Shown here piece after piece: positions 11,460 through 19,230 of a stretch of 62,963 bases of DNA. Numbering within the stretch: the first letter of the stretch is position 1; each line of letters opens with the position of its first letter. Origin of the DNA: Candidatus Nomurabacteria bacterium (lineage in GTDB: Bacteria > Patescibacteriota > Saccharimonadia > Saccharimonadales > Saccharimonadaceae); assembly GCA_031275815.1 (NCBI GenBank), contig JAISOF010000036.1, positions 1-62,963 on the forward strand, given 5' to 3'. The notes below the pieces were generated by a model that did no database searches, had not been told where the DNA came from, and was given only the letters and a program-made list of their open reading frames with translations. The position numbers and the translations under genes were made by a program.

Positions 11460-13208
11460 ATGGAAGCGAAAATGGAAAAAATCAGGCATAGCTTAAGCCA
11501 CGTGATGGCTTATGCGGTGAAGGAGCTTTATCCGACGACCACCTTTGGGATTGGGCCGGCGATTGAAAACGGGTTTTATTATGACATGGATTTTGGCAAA
11601 ATTGCAATTTCGGACGCGGATTTTTCGAAGATTGAGGATAAAATGCGGAAAATTATGGCGAAAAAGTTGCCGATTGAGCGGTTGGAGTGGAGTTTTGACG
11701 AGGCGGTGGCTTGGGCGAAAAAAGAGAAACAAAAATATAAGTTGGAGTTGTTGCAAGATTTGCAAAATAAGGGCGAAATCAAGGGCAAGGTGACGTTTTA
11801 TAAAATTGGGGATTTTTATGATTTGTGCAAGGGACCGCACGCGAAGAATACGGGGGAGCTCGGTGTGTTCAAGTTGACCAAAGTGGCGGGAGCGTATTGG
11901 AAAGGCGACGAACAGCGCGCGCAGATGACGCGGTTGTATGGTGTGGGGTTTTCGACAGAGGCGGAGCTTGATGAATATTTGGAGCAACAGGAACAAGCGA
12001 AGTTGCGCGATCATCGAAGGCTGGGCAAAGAGTTGGATTTGTTTCATTACTCCAAGTTGATTGGTTCGGGGTTGCCGCTGTTTTCGCCACGTGGGGCAAT
12101 TTTGCGCGACAAATTGAACGAGCTTTCGCAAGCGTATCGTCTGAAAAATGGCTATCAAAAAGTGTGGATTCCGCACATTGCCAATCTTGAAACTTATCGG
12201 ATTTCGGGGCACCTTGAGAAGTTTCCGGAGCTGCTGCATTTTGTTTCTGAAGAGTCGGGCGACGAGTTGGCTTTGAAGCCGGTGAATTGTCCGCACCACA
12301 CGCAGATTTTTGCGTCGGTGCCGCGTTCATACAAGGAGTTGCCGGTGAAGTATCTCGACACGACGACGGTGTATCGCGATGAGAGGAAGGGCGAGCTGGG
12401 CGGGTTGTCGCGGGTGCGGGCGATTACGCAGGACGATTCGCATATTTTTTGCACGGATGGTCAGGTGGAGGGGGTGTTTGGCGAGTTGATTGAGGCGGCG
12501 AAAGAGATGTATGAGTTGCTTGGCATGAAGTTGTCTTTGCGGTTGTCGTTCAAGGATGATGGCGATGGGTATATTGGCGATGAGGATTTGTGGGCGAAGG
12601 CGCAGAGCTCGATTGAGGCGATGGCGCAGAAGTTCAAGATGGATTACAAGATTGGGATTGGCGAGGCGGCGATGTATGGCCCGAAGATGGACTTCATGGC
12701 GATTGACGCTTTGAATCGGGAGTGGCAGGTGGCGACGGTGCAACTGGATTATGCTTTGCCGGAGCGGTTTGGGCTGGAATATGTGGACGCGGACGGGTCG
12801 AAGAAACGGCCGGTGATGGTGCATTGTGCGCTCTTGGGGTCGATTGAGCGGTTTATGGGGATTTTTATTGAACATACGGCGGGGTGGTTTCCGCTGTGGT
12901 GCGCGCCGGAGCAGGTGCGGGTGTTGACGGTGAATGATCAGGTTGATGGTTACGTTTCACGCATAACGGAGATTTTGGGTGATATCGTCTTAAATGAACC
13001 GATAAGGCATAATGAGCTGAGGTTTTCGGTGGACAATTCATCGGAATCTTTGGGAAAGAAAATCAAGCGAGCGACGGAGATGAAAATCCCGCTGGTTTTG
13101 ATTGTTGGACCAAAAGACGCGGCAACAGGCGAGGTAAGCGTGCGCTTGCGCGACGATGAGCGGAAGGTGAAGTTGGCGGAGCTTGCGGGGTTTGTTGCGG
13201 GGACGTAA
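11460..13208 (+). CDS. thrS: Threonyl-tRNA synthetase, TGS-less
   Basis: 582 residues. It starts almost directly in the editing domain (HSLSHVMA, the H-x3-H motif, and the matching GPH at about residue 127), so the N-terminal TGS domain of the usual 640-residue enzyme is absent. The class II core is complete: zinc ligands in the C-P-H-H segment, DDSHIF and VHCALLGSIERF (motif 3), and motif 2 in VYRDERKGELGGL. The anticodon-binding domain follows (about 480-582). SD AAAGGATAAGG and a TAGAAT -10 box precede the ATG. It charges tRNA-Thr and clears Ser-tRNA-Thr. Confidence 0.95.
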   Translation: MEAKMEKIRHSLSHVMAYAVKELYPTTTFGIGPAIENGFYYDMDFGKIAISDADFSKIEDKMRKIMAKKLPIERLEWSFDEAVAWAKKEKQKYKLELLQDLQNKGEIKGKVTFYKIGDFYDLCKGPHAKNTGELGVFKLTKVAGAYWKGDEQRAQMTRLYGVGFSTEAELDEYLEQQEQAKLRDHRRLGKELDLFHYSKLIGSGLPLFSPRGAILRDKLNELSQAYRLKNGYQKVWIPHIANLETYRISGHLEKFPELLHFVSEESGDELALKPVNCPHHTQIFASVPRSYKELPVKYLDTTTVYRDERKGELGGLSRVRAITQDDSHIFCTDGQVEGVFGELIEAAKEMYELLGMKLSLRLSFKDDGDGYIGDEDLWAKAQSSIEAMAQKFKMDYKIGIGEAAMYGPKMDFMAIDALNREWQVATVQLDYALPERFGLEYVDADGSKKRPVMVHCALLGSIERFMGIFIEHTAGWFPLWCAPEQVRVLTVNDQVDGYVSRITEILGDIVLNEPIRHNELRFSVDNSSESLGKKIKRATEMKIPLVLIVGPKDAATGEVSVRLRDDERKVKLAELAGFVAGT

Positions 13209-13283
13209 GAAACAATTGTGAGGTAAAACTAATCAATAAACCAGTGTTTGCGGGATGTTGCGGATTGTTGTAAAGTGTAAGAT

Positions 13284-14012
13284 ATGAATAAAGTAATTGT
13301 GATTGTGGGGGCGACGGCGAGCGGGAAGACGGGGCTGGCGGTGCGGTTGGCGAAGAGGTGGAATGGCGAAGTGATTTCGGCGGACAGTCGGGCGATTTAT
13401 CGGGGCATGGACATTGGGACGGCGAAGCCGAGTGCGGAGGAACATGGCGGGGTGCGGCATTTTGGCTTGGATTTGGTGGCACCGGATGAACGGTTCACGG
13501 CGGCGGATTTTCAGGAATACGCCAAGAAAAAGATTGAGGAGATAAGGGCGCGGGATAAACAGCCTTTTGTGGTGGGGGGTACGGGATTGTATGTGGACGC
13601 TTTGGTTTATGATTACCAGTTTAATAATGTTGTGAAAAATACTTGTTCAGACCGAGAGGTGATGAACACAGATTTTATTATGGTTGGAATAAAGTGGGAG
13701 CGGGATGAGCTCCGCGCACGGATTGAACAGAGGGCGAACACAATTTTTGAACAACCAATAACAGAGGAAACCAAGAGGCTGGTTGGGAAATACGGCTGGG
13801 GCAGCCAAGCCATGAAATCGAATATTTATCCGATTGTGTGGCGAATGATGCAGGGTGAAATTACTGAGGAGGAGGCGAGGCGCTTGTTTGTTTTGGACGA
13901 CTGGCATTTGGCGAAAAGGCAGCTGACGTGGTTCAAAAGAAATCCTCACATTCATTGGTTTTCGTTATCAGAAATTGAACATTTTGTGAACAACTTGTTT
14001 GAAAAATTATGA
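13284..14012 (+). CDS. miaA: tRNA dimethylallyltransferase
   Basis: 242 residues, against roughly 300 usually. P-loop GATASGKT, DSRAIYRGMDIGTAKP, the F-x-A-A-D-F-Q substrate loop, VVGGTGLYVDAL, and the C-terminal KRQLTWFKRNP are intact. The anticodon-insertion domain is much reduced, and a Val-Val-Lys-Asn-Thr unit encoded by the dispersed 15-bp repeat (13628-13642) sits right after ALVYDY. It transfers dimethylallyl to A37 of tRNAs reading UNN codons. The upstream TGTTGTAAA at 13266 is part of a weak promoter region. Confidence 0.93.
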   Translation: MNKVIVIVGATASGKTGLAVRLAKRWNGEVISADSRAIYRGMDIGTAKPSAEEHGGVRHFGLDLVAPDERFTAADFQEYAKKKIEEIRARDKQPFVVGGTGLYVDALVYDYQFNNVVKNTCSDREVMNTDFIMVGIKWERDELRARIEQRANTIFEQPITEETKRLVGKYGWGSQAMKSNIYPIVWRMMQGEITEEEARRLFVLDDWHLAKRQLTWFKRNPHIHWFSLSEIEHFVNNLFEKL

Positions 14013-14033
14013 CATATGAGTTACAATTAATTT

Positions 14034-14669
14034 ATGCTAAGTGAGGTAAGCACAATGGAAAACAAAGAAGATGACGGATTGGAAAAATTATTTGGGTCAA
14101 GGACGCGGGTCAAGCTGTTGAAACTATTTTTCTGCAACCCGAACAAAGCTTTTTTTGTGCGTGAAATCACGCGGGTGGTGGATGAGCAAATCAATTCCGT
14201 GCGCCGAGAGCTGACCAACCTCGAGGGGCTGGGCTTGGTGAAGCGGGAAGACTTCGACAAAAAAACTTATTTTACGCTGGACAGGACGTATCGTTACACA
14301 AAGCCGTTCACGGAGTTGTTCAATAAACCTGCGCTTGGCAAGAAACCGGAATCCGTCACGGATATTTGGGTGGAGCTGGCAAAGCCTGTGAAGTCGGTGT
14401 TGGATGGCGTGATTTTGATAAATCGTGCAGTTGGCGAAAACGGCGTGGAATTGTTGATTGTCGGCAACGACAAAACCAAAAAGTTGTCGAAATGGGCGAG
14501 CGTAGTGGAAAAAAAGCAGGGTCGGCCGGTCAACTATGCTATCTTGTCAAGGGAAGACTACTTTTATCGCTACAGTGTGCGTGATGATTTCCTTGAAGAT
14601 ATTTTCACTTCGGATTATAATATTGTGATTGATAATAATGTTTTTAAGAGAGGAAAAAGAGATGTTTGA
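14034..14669 (+). CDS. Winged-helix protein with nucleotidyltransferase-like C-terminus
   Basis: 211 residues (or 204 from ATG 14055). Residues 20-75 form a winged helix (SRTRVKLLKLFFCNPNKAFF, then a recognition helix with EQINSVRRELTNLEGLGLV). Residues 120-190 (GVILINRAV...VELLIVGNDKTKKLSKW) resemble the nucleotidyltransferase-like domain attached to archaeal/CPR transcription factors. TACAAT at 14022-14027 is 6 nt before ATG 14034, predicting a leaderless mRNA. It overlaps the MBL-fold gene by 8 nt. Regulator of unknown target. Confidence 0.7.
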   Translation: MLSEVSTMENKEDDGLEKLFGSRTRVKLLKLFFCNPNKAFFVREITRVVDEQINSVRRELTNLEGLGLVKREDFDKKTYFTLDRTYRYTKPFTELFNKPALGKKPESVTDIWVELAKPVKSVLDGVILINRAVGENGVELLIVGNDKTKKLSKWASVVEKKQGRPVNYAILSREDYFYRYSVRDDFLEDIFTSDYNIVIDNNVFKRGKRDV

Positions 14670-15303
14670 TATTGAATATAAAGGTGGCAATGCAATTGTG
14701 ATTTCCACGAAAAAAGTGGGTGTGGCGATTGACCCAAAAAGAAGCGTCTTTGGCAAAAAGGATTTGGCAATCAAGGACGGGGTGGAACTTGCGACCGAGC
14801 GGCGCTTTTTGACTGGCGACGCGGCTTATCGCGTGTCGCTGGAGGGGGCGGGGGAATATGAAGTTTCGGACATCCAAATCAAGGGTGTGCCGACCTATCG
14901 ACACCTTGACGACCCAAAAACTGCCACCAAAGACTCCACGATTTATGTTTTGACCATTAACGGAATACGCATTGCGGTGTTGGGGAACATTGTGCCGGAT
15001 TTGACCGATGAGCAATTGGAAGAAATTGGGGTGGTGGACATTCTGGTGGTTCCGGTTGGTGGCAACGGGTACACTTTGGACGCGACGGCCGCTGTGTCGG
15101 TCGTGAAAGCGATTGATCCAAAAATCGTGGTGCCGGTGCATTATGCCGAACCAACTTTGTCTTATGAAGTGCCGCAGGACAAACTTGATGACTTCATCAA
15201 CACCTTGAAAGCTCCTGTGGTGGAGGAGCCAAAACTCAAAATCAAAACAGAACAAGATTTGCCGCCGGCGCTTGAGGTGCGCAAACTGGCGCTCGCAACA
15301 TGA
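14662..15303 (+). CDS. MBL-fold (UlaG-like) metallo-hydrolase homologue
   Basis: 213 residues. Beta-sandwich pattern of a metallo-beta-lactamase fold: IEYKGGNAIVISTKKVGVAIDPK, AAYRVSLEGAGEYEVSDIQIKG, IRIAVLGN, VVDILVVPVGGNGYTLDATAAVSVVKAIDPKIVVPVHY. The canonical HxHxDH loop is missing, so hydrolase activity is doubtful. Start ATG 14662 is chosen because GAGAGG precedes it and it overlaps the end of the upstream gene; the next upstream candidate has no SD. Related CPR genes are annotated as MBL-fold proteins of unknown role. Confidence 0.7.
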   Translation: MFDIEYKGGNAIVISTKKVGVAIDPKRSVFGKKDLAIKDGVELATERRFLTGDAAYRVSLEGAGEYEVSDIQIKGVPTYRHLDDPKTATKDSTIYVLTINGIRIAVLGNIVPDLTDEQLEEIGVVDILVVPVGGNGYTLDATAAVSVVKAIDPKIVVPVHYAEPTLSYEVPQDKLDDFINTLKAPVVEEPKLKIKTEQDLPPALEVRKLALAT

Positions 15304-15330
15304 AGCGCTTTGAAGAAGGCGGCGCTAAAC

Positions 15331-15525
15331 CTATTTCTTCAAAAGCCCTTTTTTCTTGAGTGTACGTATTGCCTTAGCGCTGACGTTTAATTTGACCTTT
15401 TTGCCGTCGACCACCAACGTTTTTTTCTGGATATTGGGGTTGAATGCGCGGTTCGTGCGCTTTTGCGAAAAGCTGACGTGGTGTCCGTACATTTTCCCTT
15501 TACCTGTGATTTCACATACTGCCAT
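15331..15525 (-). CDS. rpmB: Ribosomal protein bL28
   Basis: 64 residues: the M-A-V-C-E-I-T-G-K-G start, HHVSFSQKRTNRAFNPNIQKK, and C-terminal IRTLKKKGLLKK are diagnostic. ATG at 15525 is chosen by homology, with AAGG 10 nt upstream. The promoter (TTGACT complement 15580-15585, TATAAA complement 15559-15564) overlaps the divergent promoter of the M50 protease. Confidence 0.95.
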   Translation of the reverse strand: MAVCEITGKGKMYGHHVSFSQKRTNRAFNPNIQKKTLVVDGKKVKLNVSAKAIRTLKKKGLLKK

Positions 15526-15558
15526 AATAATGTTTACCTTATTTAAAACTCGCTTAAT

Positions 15559-15598
15559 TTTATATCTTTGCTTGAAAAAAGTCAAGATGTGTTAAAAT
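15559..15598. promoter_or_regulatory. Overlapping divergent promoters rpmB / M50 protease
   Basis: Minus strand: TTGACT, 15 nt, TATAAA. Plus strand: TTGAAA (15572-15577), 15 nt, TAAAAT (15593-15598), 6 nt, ATG 15605. The two elements interleave, so transcription of the two genes may compete. Confidence 0.6.
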
Positions 15599-15604
15599 AG
15601 ATAC

Positions 15605-16231
15605 ATGTATGACATTTGGAATATCGTGATTGTTTTGGTGGTGATTGTGTTTTCGATGACTTTGCACGAGATGGCGCACGGTTTTGTGGCATACAAGTTG
15701 GGCGACCAGACACCCAAAGCAGACGGGCGCTTGACTTTCAACCCCATCAAACATTTGGATTTGTATATGTCGGTGATTCTGCCGCTATTGTTGGCTTTGT
15801 CGGGCGGCCCAATTTTCGGTGGCGCCAAACCGGTGCGGATTAACACCAACAAATTACGGTGGGACGAGTGGGGTTTTGCGTTGGTGGCAATTGCGGGGCC
15901 GTTGACCAATTTGCTACTGGCGTTCATCGCTTTTCAGTTCCTTTATTATGCCTCGCCGACTGGATTGTTCCAAGTTTTCTTGGTGCAAGCCGTGTGGGTC
16001 AATCTCGGATTTTGCATATTTAATATGATACCCATCCCGCCGCTTGACGGTTCAAGGGTGCTGTATGCTTTGGCGCCGGAGCCAGTGCAAAACTTCATGG
16101 AAAAAACGGAACGATACGGCATGATTGTTGTTTTGGTATTGGTGGTGTTCGGTGGAACGCTGTTGTCCAGCATTATGATAGGCGCCATGCAGGGGATTTT
16201 GACTGGATTTCAGTGGCTAACTTTCGGCTAA
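15605..16231 (+). CDS. Site-2 protease family (M50) membrane protease
   Basis: 208 residues with five or six hydrophobic segments. HEMAH at about residues 21-25 is the zinc HExxH motif, and NMIPIPPLDGSR supplies the third-ligand Asp (PLDG). These enzymes cut transmembrane segments, often of anti-sigma factors; the substrate is unknown. Predicted leaderless mRNA (TAAAAT, 6 nt, ATG). Confidence 0.88.
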   Translation: MYDIWNIVIVLVVIVFSMTLHEMAHGFVAYKLGDQTPKADGRLTFNPIKHLDLYMSVILPLLLALSGGPIFGGAKPVRINTNKLRWDEWGFALVAIAGPLTNLLLAFIAFQFLYYASPTGLFQVFLVQAVWVNLGFCIFNMIPIPPLDGSRVLYALAPEPVQNFMEKTERYGMIVVLVLVVFGGTLLSSIMIGAMQGILTGFQWLTFG

Positions 16232-16280
16232 GTTTTCCACGTTTGGCGCACTTCTGCGTCAAATCCTCTGTTTTTCGCTC

Positions 16281-16301
16281 GGCGTACCTTGAGAGTACGC
16301 C
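16281..16301 (+). terminator. Hairpin downstream of the M50 protease
   Basis: GGCGTAC (16281-16287) pairs with GTACGCC (16295-16301). There is no strong T-run, so it may be only part of a transcript end. The rest of 16232-16376 shows nothing I recognise. Confidence 0.4.
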
Positions 16302-16376
16302 TTGCTCCGATACTCAGATTTTCCTTGAATTGCATCCAAACATGAAAAACTGAAGTCGCCAATTGTAATTATTTTG

Positions 16377-16405
16377 TTGTAAAATTACGTGGATACATAT
16401 ATAAT
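16377..16405 (+). promoter_or_regulatory. Promoter of a structured RNA
   Basis: TTGTAA (16377-16382), 17 nt, TATAAT (16400-16405). The -35 lies inside a near-copy of the dispersed 15-bp motif (16375-16388). Confidence 0.7.
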
Positions 16406-16411
16406 GAAATT

Positions 16412-16554
16412 GTCCCTTGAAGTTTCGGGCGTTATTTCCTAACAATAGTGTGATAGGGGGTTCGCGGGGTTGCTCCGAGGAGTCAGCTCATAAGAACATA
16501 CCCACCGTGTTTGTATACGGGAATATCACTGCTTAGAGACTTCTTGGGGCTTTT
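16412..16554 (+). ncRNA. Unassigned structured RNA, about 143 nt, 6S-like architecture
   Basis: The predicted transcript begins at about 16412. Its first 15 nt (16412-16426) pair with 16536-16550 (13 of 15 positions pair, with a 2-nt mismatch), followed by TTTT. Inside, AGTG-T-GATA (16447-16455) pairs with TATCACT (16524-16530), and there are small hairpins CTCC-GA-GGAG and CCGTG/TACGG. A closing stem around an open middle and an inner stem recalls 6S RNA, but I find no signature sequence, nor the SRP core. No reading frame fits. Identity uncertain; existence of a structured transcript is fairly likely. Confidence 0.55.
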
Positions 16555-16575
16555 GAATATAACGAAAGGGTGGAA

Positions 16576-17454
16576 TTGAAACAGCGCGTGCGGGTGGTGG
16601 CGATTATCAAAAAGGGTGGCAAGTGGCTGATGTTGAAAAGAGCGACGGGGCGGGCTGATGTGGCGGGTTGGTTTGAGTTTGTGAATGGCAAGATTGGTTT
16701 TGGCGAGCAGCCGGAAGACGCGATTATCCGCGTGGTGCATGATGCGACCGGGCAAGACACGGTCGAGGTGCGGCTGTTGGATGTGGTGACTTTCACGAAC
16801 TTGCGCGACAGCAGTGAAGTGTATAATTTGTTTATTATTTTTGAAATAGCTTTGCCAAAAGATGCACGGGTTGAGTTGGGGGAGCGGTATTCGGCTTACA
16901 GATGGGTGGCGGAAAATGAAACGTTTGACTTGAACCTTGATGATGCGACGTTGGGGGTGGCGGAGATTTTGAGAAATCGGGAGAACATTAGCAGTCGGGA
17001 GATAAGATTGCTAAATGTGAACACTACGAAAAATAGAAACAGTCCGGCAATTGTTTACGCGGACGGGGGAAGTCGGGGCAATCCGGGTCCGGCGGCTATT
17101 GGGTATTATATTATTGATAAAAACGGTGAAGAGTTGGTGCGGGGTGGCGAGTTTATCGGTAATGCTAATAGCCGTCAGGCGGAATATTTGGCGCTCAAAA
17201 AAGCCATTCAAAAGGCTTTGGAGTTGGGGCTGAAAAATGTGGAGTTCCGGTTGGATAGTTTGATGGTAGTGAGCCAGATGAACGGGGTTTATCAGGTGAA
17301 AAATAGCGACCTTTGGCGGATTAGCGATGAGATTGAGGAGCTTTTGGCGCAGTTTGATTCGTATGCTTTTATCCATGTGCCGAGAGAAAAAAATGTTGAG
17401 GCGGATGCTGAGGTCAACAGGGCACTGGATGAGCAGTGGCGCAGGAGACGATGA
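16576..17454 (+). CDS. Nudix-like domain fused to RNase H domain
   Basis: 292 residues. The N-terminal 140 residues look like a Nudix fold, but the Nudix box is degenerate: after G-K-I-G-F-G-E the expected R-E-U-x-E-E-x-G reads R-V-V-H-D-A-T-G, losing the catalytic glutamates. The C-terminal 135 residues are RNase HI-like: IVYADGGSRGNPGPAAIGYY, then the Glu in RQAEYLAL, RLDSLMVVSQMNG and a final acid near VEADAEVNRA. The start is TTG 16576 because GAAAGG lies 6 nt upstream; GTG 16570 is too close to it. The RNase H part may act on RNA/DNA hybrids; the Nudix part is probably a binding module. Confidence 0.8.
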   Translation: MKQRVRVVAIIKKGGKWLMLKRATGRADVAGWFEFVNGKIGFGEQPEDAIIRVVHDATGQDTVEVRLLDVVTFTNLRDSSEVYNLFIIFEIALPKDARVELGERYSAYRWVAENETFDLNLDDATLGVAEILRNRENISSREIRLLNVNTTKNRNSPAIVYADGGSRGNPGPAAIGYYIIDKNGEELVRGGEFIGNANSRQAEYLALKKAIQKALELGLKNVEFRLDSLMVVSQMNGVYQVKNSDLWRISDEIEELLAQFDSYAFIHVPREKNVEADAEVNRALDEQWRRRR

Positions 17455-17507
17455 TTCACCAAATTACTGGTATTTTGGTGAGGGAGCAGTCGATGGCTGG
17501 CAAATAT

Positions 17508-17536
17508 TTGGCGCTTTTTGTAATGTGTGATAAGAT
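17508..17536 (+). promoter_or_regulatory. rnpB promoter
   Basis: TTGGCG (17508-17513), 17 nt, TAAGAT (17531-17536), placing the start at the first base of the P1 helix. Confidence 0.75.
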
Positions 17537-17542
17537 ATCACT

Positions 17543-17870
17543 GAGTCCGTTAAGCAATCGCTTGGGTTGAAGCCCAAGAGGAAAGTCCGGACAACATAGG
17601 ATATGGCAGTCGCTAACGGCGACCGGAAGTGATTCTAGGGAAAGTACCACAGAAACTATACCGCCACTTTTAGTGGTAAGGGTGAAAAGAGTGAGGCAAG
17701 AGCTCACAGCTTGATATGGTGACATATCAAGGGGGCAAACCCTGCCAGTTGCAAGGAGGACTGCATTAAGGGCGATCCGTCCGCAGTTCGATCACCGCTG
17801 GAGCTTGTCGGCAACGGCAAGACTAGATAGATGATTGCTCTACGACAAAATCCGGCTTATCGACGGACTC
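17543..17870 (+). ncRNA. rnpB: RNase P RNA, bacterial type A-like
   Basis: P1 is GAGTCCGT (17543-17550) with ACGGACTC (17863-17870). Conserved blocks are present in order: GAGGAAAGTCCGGACAAC, ACAGAAACTATACCGCC, GGTAAGGGTGAAA, AGAGCTCACAG, ACTAGATAGATGATTG and AAAATCCGGCTTAT. It removes 5' leaders of pre-tRNAs with the RnpA protein. Confidence 0.97.
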
Positions 17871-17880
17871 TTTATGTGAT

Positions 17881-17908
17881 AAAAACCCCTTTTGGAAGTG
17901 GGGTTTTT
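17881..17908 (+). terminator. rnpB terminator
   Basis: AAAAACCCC, a 10-nt loop, GGGGTTTTT: perfect stem with T-run 10 nt after P1. The rest of the gap to 18071 holds nothing I recognise. Confidence 0.9.
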
Positions 17909-18071
17909 GCGATTTTGTTCGACTGTCAAGTTGTCGTTTGGGGTTTTGGCTAAAAATATTTGGATTCTGTGGATTCTGAGATAAGTTCAAAATGACGCCC
18001 CAACCGTGTCATTCTGGACTTGTTCCGGAATTTAATTATTTGGGTTAGAATGGGCGGGCGGGAGCAACTGA

Positions 18072-18413
18072 CTATTTGGCAGCTGCAACAACCGCCTCAA
18101 AAGCCTTTGGCTCGTTGACCGCCAGTTCCGCGAGGATTTTGCGGTCGAGCTCAATATTTTTCTTTTTCAGACCACTGATGAAAGTGGAATAGTTCAGCCC
18201 CTTACCATGCACCGCATTATTGATACGGGTAATCCAGATCGACCGGAGGTCGCGCTTTTTGTTGCGGCGATCGCGATAAGCATAGCGCAAAGCTTTGATG
18301 ACGCCTTGTTTCGCCATGCGGAAACTGCGCGTGCGATAATGTTGCATGCCTTTCGCGGCTTTTAAGATTTTTTTGTGTTTGGCTCGTGCGGTGACGCCTC
18401 GTTTAACTCGCAT
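18072..18413 (-). CDS. rplT: Ribosomal protein bL20
   Basis: 113 residues: start [38 protein letters not shown], and [19 protein letters not shown] are diagnostic. Third gene of the infC-rpmI-rplT operon, 9 nt after rpmI. In other bacteria L20 represses this operon; no mimic structure was examined here. Confidence 0.97.
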   Translation of the reverse strand: MRVKRGVTARAKHKKILKAAKGMQHYRTRSFRMAKQGVIKALRYAYRDRRNKKRDLRSIWITRINNAVHGKGLNYSTFISGLKKKNIELDRKILAELAVNEPKAFEAVVAAAK

Positions 18414-18422
18414 ATTTTACTC

Positions 18423-18617
18423 CTATATTCCTAATGCTTTCTTGATATTACCTTTGATTTTGCCGTTGACAATCGCCGGAGTTTTGATATTTCGCTTGCG
18501 GGACTTGCTTTTCTTGGCAAGAATGTGGTTGCCAAAAGCCCGCTCGCGGACTAACTTGCCGTTCGGCGTAATCTTGATTCGTTTGGCTGTTCCCTTGTGG
18601 GTTTTCATTTTTGGCAT
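18423..18617 (-). CDS. rpmI: Ribosomal protein bL35
   Basis: 64 residues, start MPKMKTHKGTAKRIKIT and C-terminal basic tail. It sits between infC and rplT with short gaps and an SD-like AAGGAG upstream. Confidence 0.97.
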   Translation of the reverse strand: MPKMKTHKGTAKRIKITPNGKLVRERAFGNHILAKKSKSRKRNIKTPAIVNGKIKGNIKKALGI

Positions 18618-18635
18618 ATTTTTCTCCTTGCTGCT

Positions 18636-19163
18636 TTATTTTTTATGCACCCCAACGCTTAAGTTTCGACCAGCCATCACCGGCTTGCCGCTAGTAATCG
18701 CTTGGTCCGAAAGAGCCTCCAGTATCCTGTCCATCAGCTCAAAACTCAGCTCTTTGTGCGCCATCTCGCGCCCCCGAAGTACGATAACAATTTTGACATT
18801 GTCCCCGTCTTCAAGGAACTCGCGAATTTTTTTAAGTTTGATATTGAGGTCATTGTCCCCAATTCTTAACCCCAGCCGGATTTGTTTTAGCTTGCTTGAC
18901 TTGGAATTGCGTTTCGCTTTCACCATTTCTTTCATTCTTTGGTATTGAAACTTGCCATAGTCAATCACTTTGACAACGGGAGGGTTGGCATTTGGCGAAA
19001 TCTCAACCAAATCCACGCCAGCTTGAATCGCCAACTTAAGAGCGTCCTGGCTTGACATAACGCCAAGCTGTTCGCCACTGCTACCCAATACACGAACTTC
19101 TGGATATTTAATGTCGTGATTGATACGCACTCGATTATCACCCAAGTTGTTTTTTATAGCGAT
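18636..19163 (-). CDS. infC: Translation initiation factor IF-3 with a rare ATC start
   Basis: 175 residues. VRVLGSSGEQLGVMSSQDALKLA is the N-domain, the linker is basic, and the C-domain carries IRLGLRIGDNDLNIKLKKI and KIVIVLRGREMAHKEL. No ATG, GTG or TTG fits the expected N-terminus. ATC at 19163 is preceded by AGAAAGGA with 5-nt spacing, and the product then starts A-I-K-N-N-L-G-D-N-R-V-R-I-N. IF-3 genes elsewhere use AUU, AUC or AUA so that IF-3 can repress its own initiation. The promoter TTGCAT-N17-TACTAT (19199-19227, minus) lies inside the end of comM. Confidence 0.9.
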   Translation of the reverse strand: MAIKNNLGDNRVRINHDIKYPEVRVLGSSGEQLGVMSSQDALKLAIQAGVDLVEISPNANPPVVKVIDYGKFQYQRMKEMVKAKRNSKSSKLKQIRLGLRIGDNDLNIKLKKIREFLEDGDNVKIVIVLRGREMAHKELSFELMDRILEALSDQAITSGKPVMAGRNLSVGVHKK

Positions 19164-19198
19164 CCCGTTCCTTTCTAAAATTGATCTGACCTGACCTA

Positions 19199-19227
19199 AT
19201 AGTATCAGATTATGTTCAGCAATGCAA
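19199..19227 (-). promoter_or_regulatory. infC operon promoter
   Basis: On the minus strand TTGCAT (complement 19222-19227), 17 nt, TACTAT (complement 19199-19204). The leader before the ATC start is only about 28 nt. Confidence 0.7.
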
Positions 19228-19230
19228 GGT

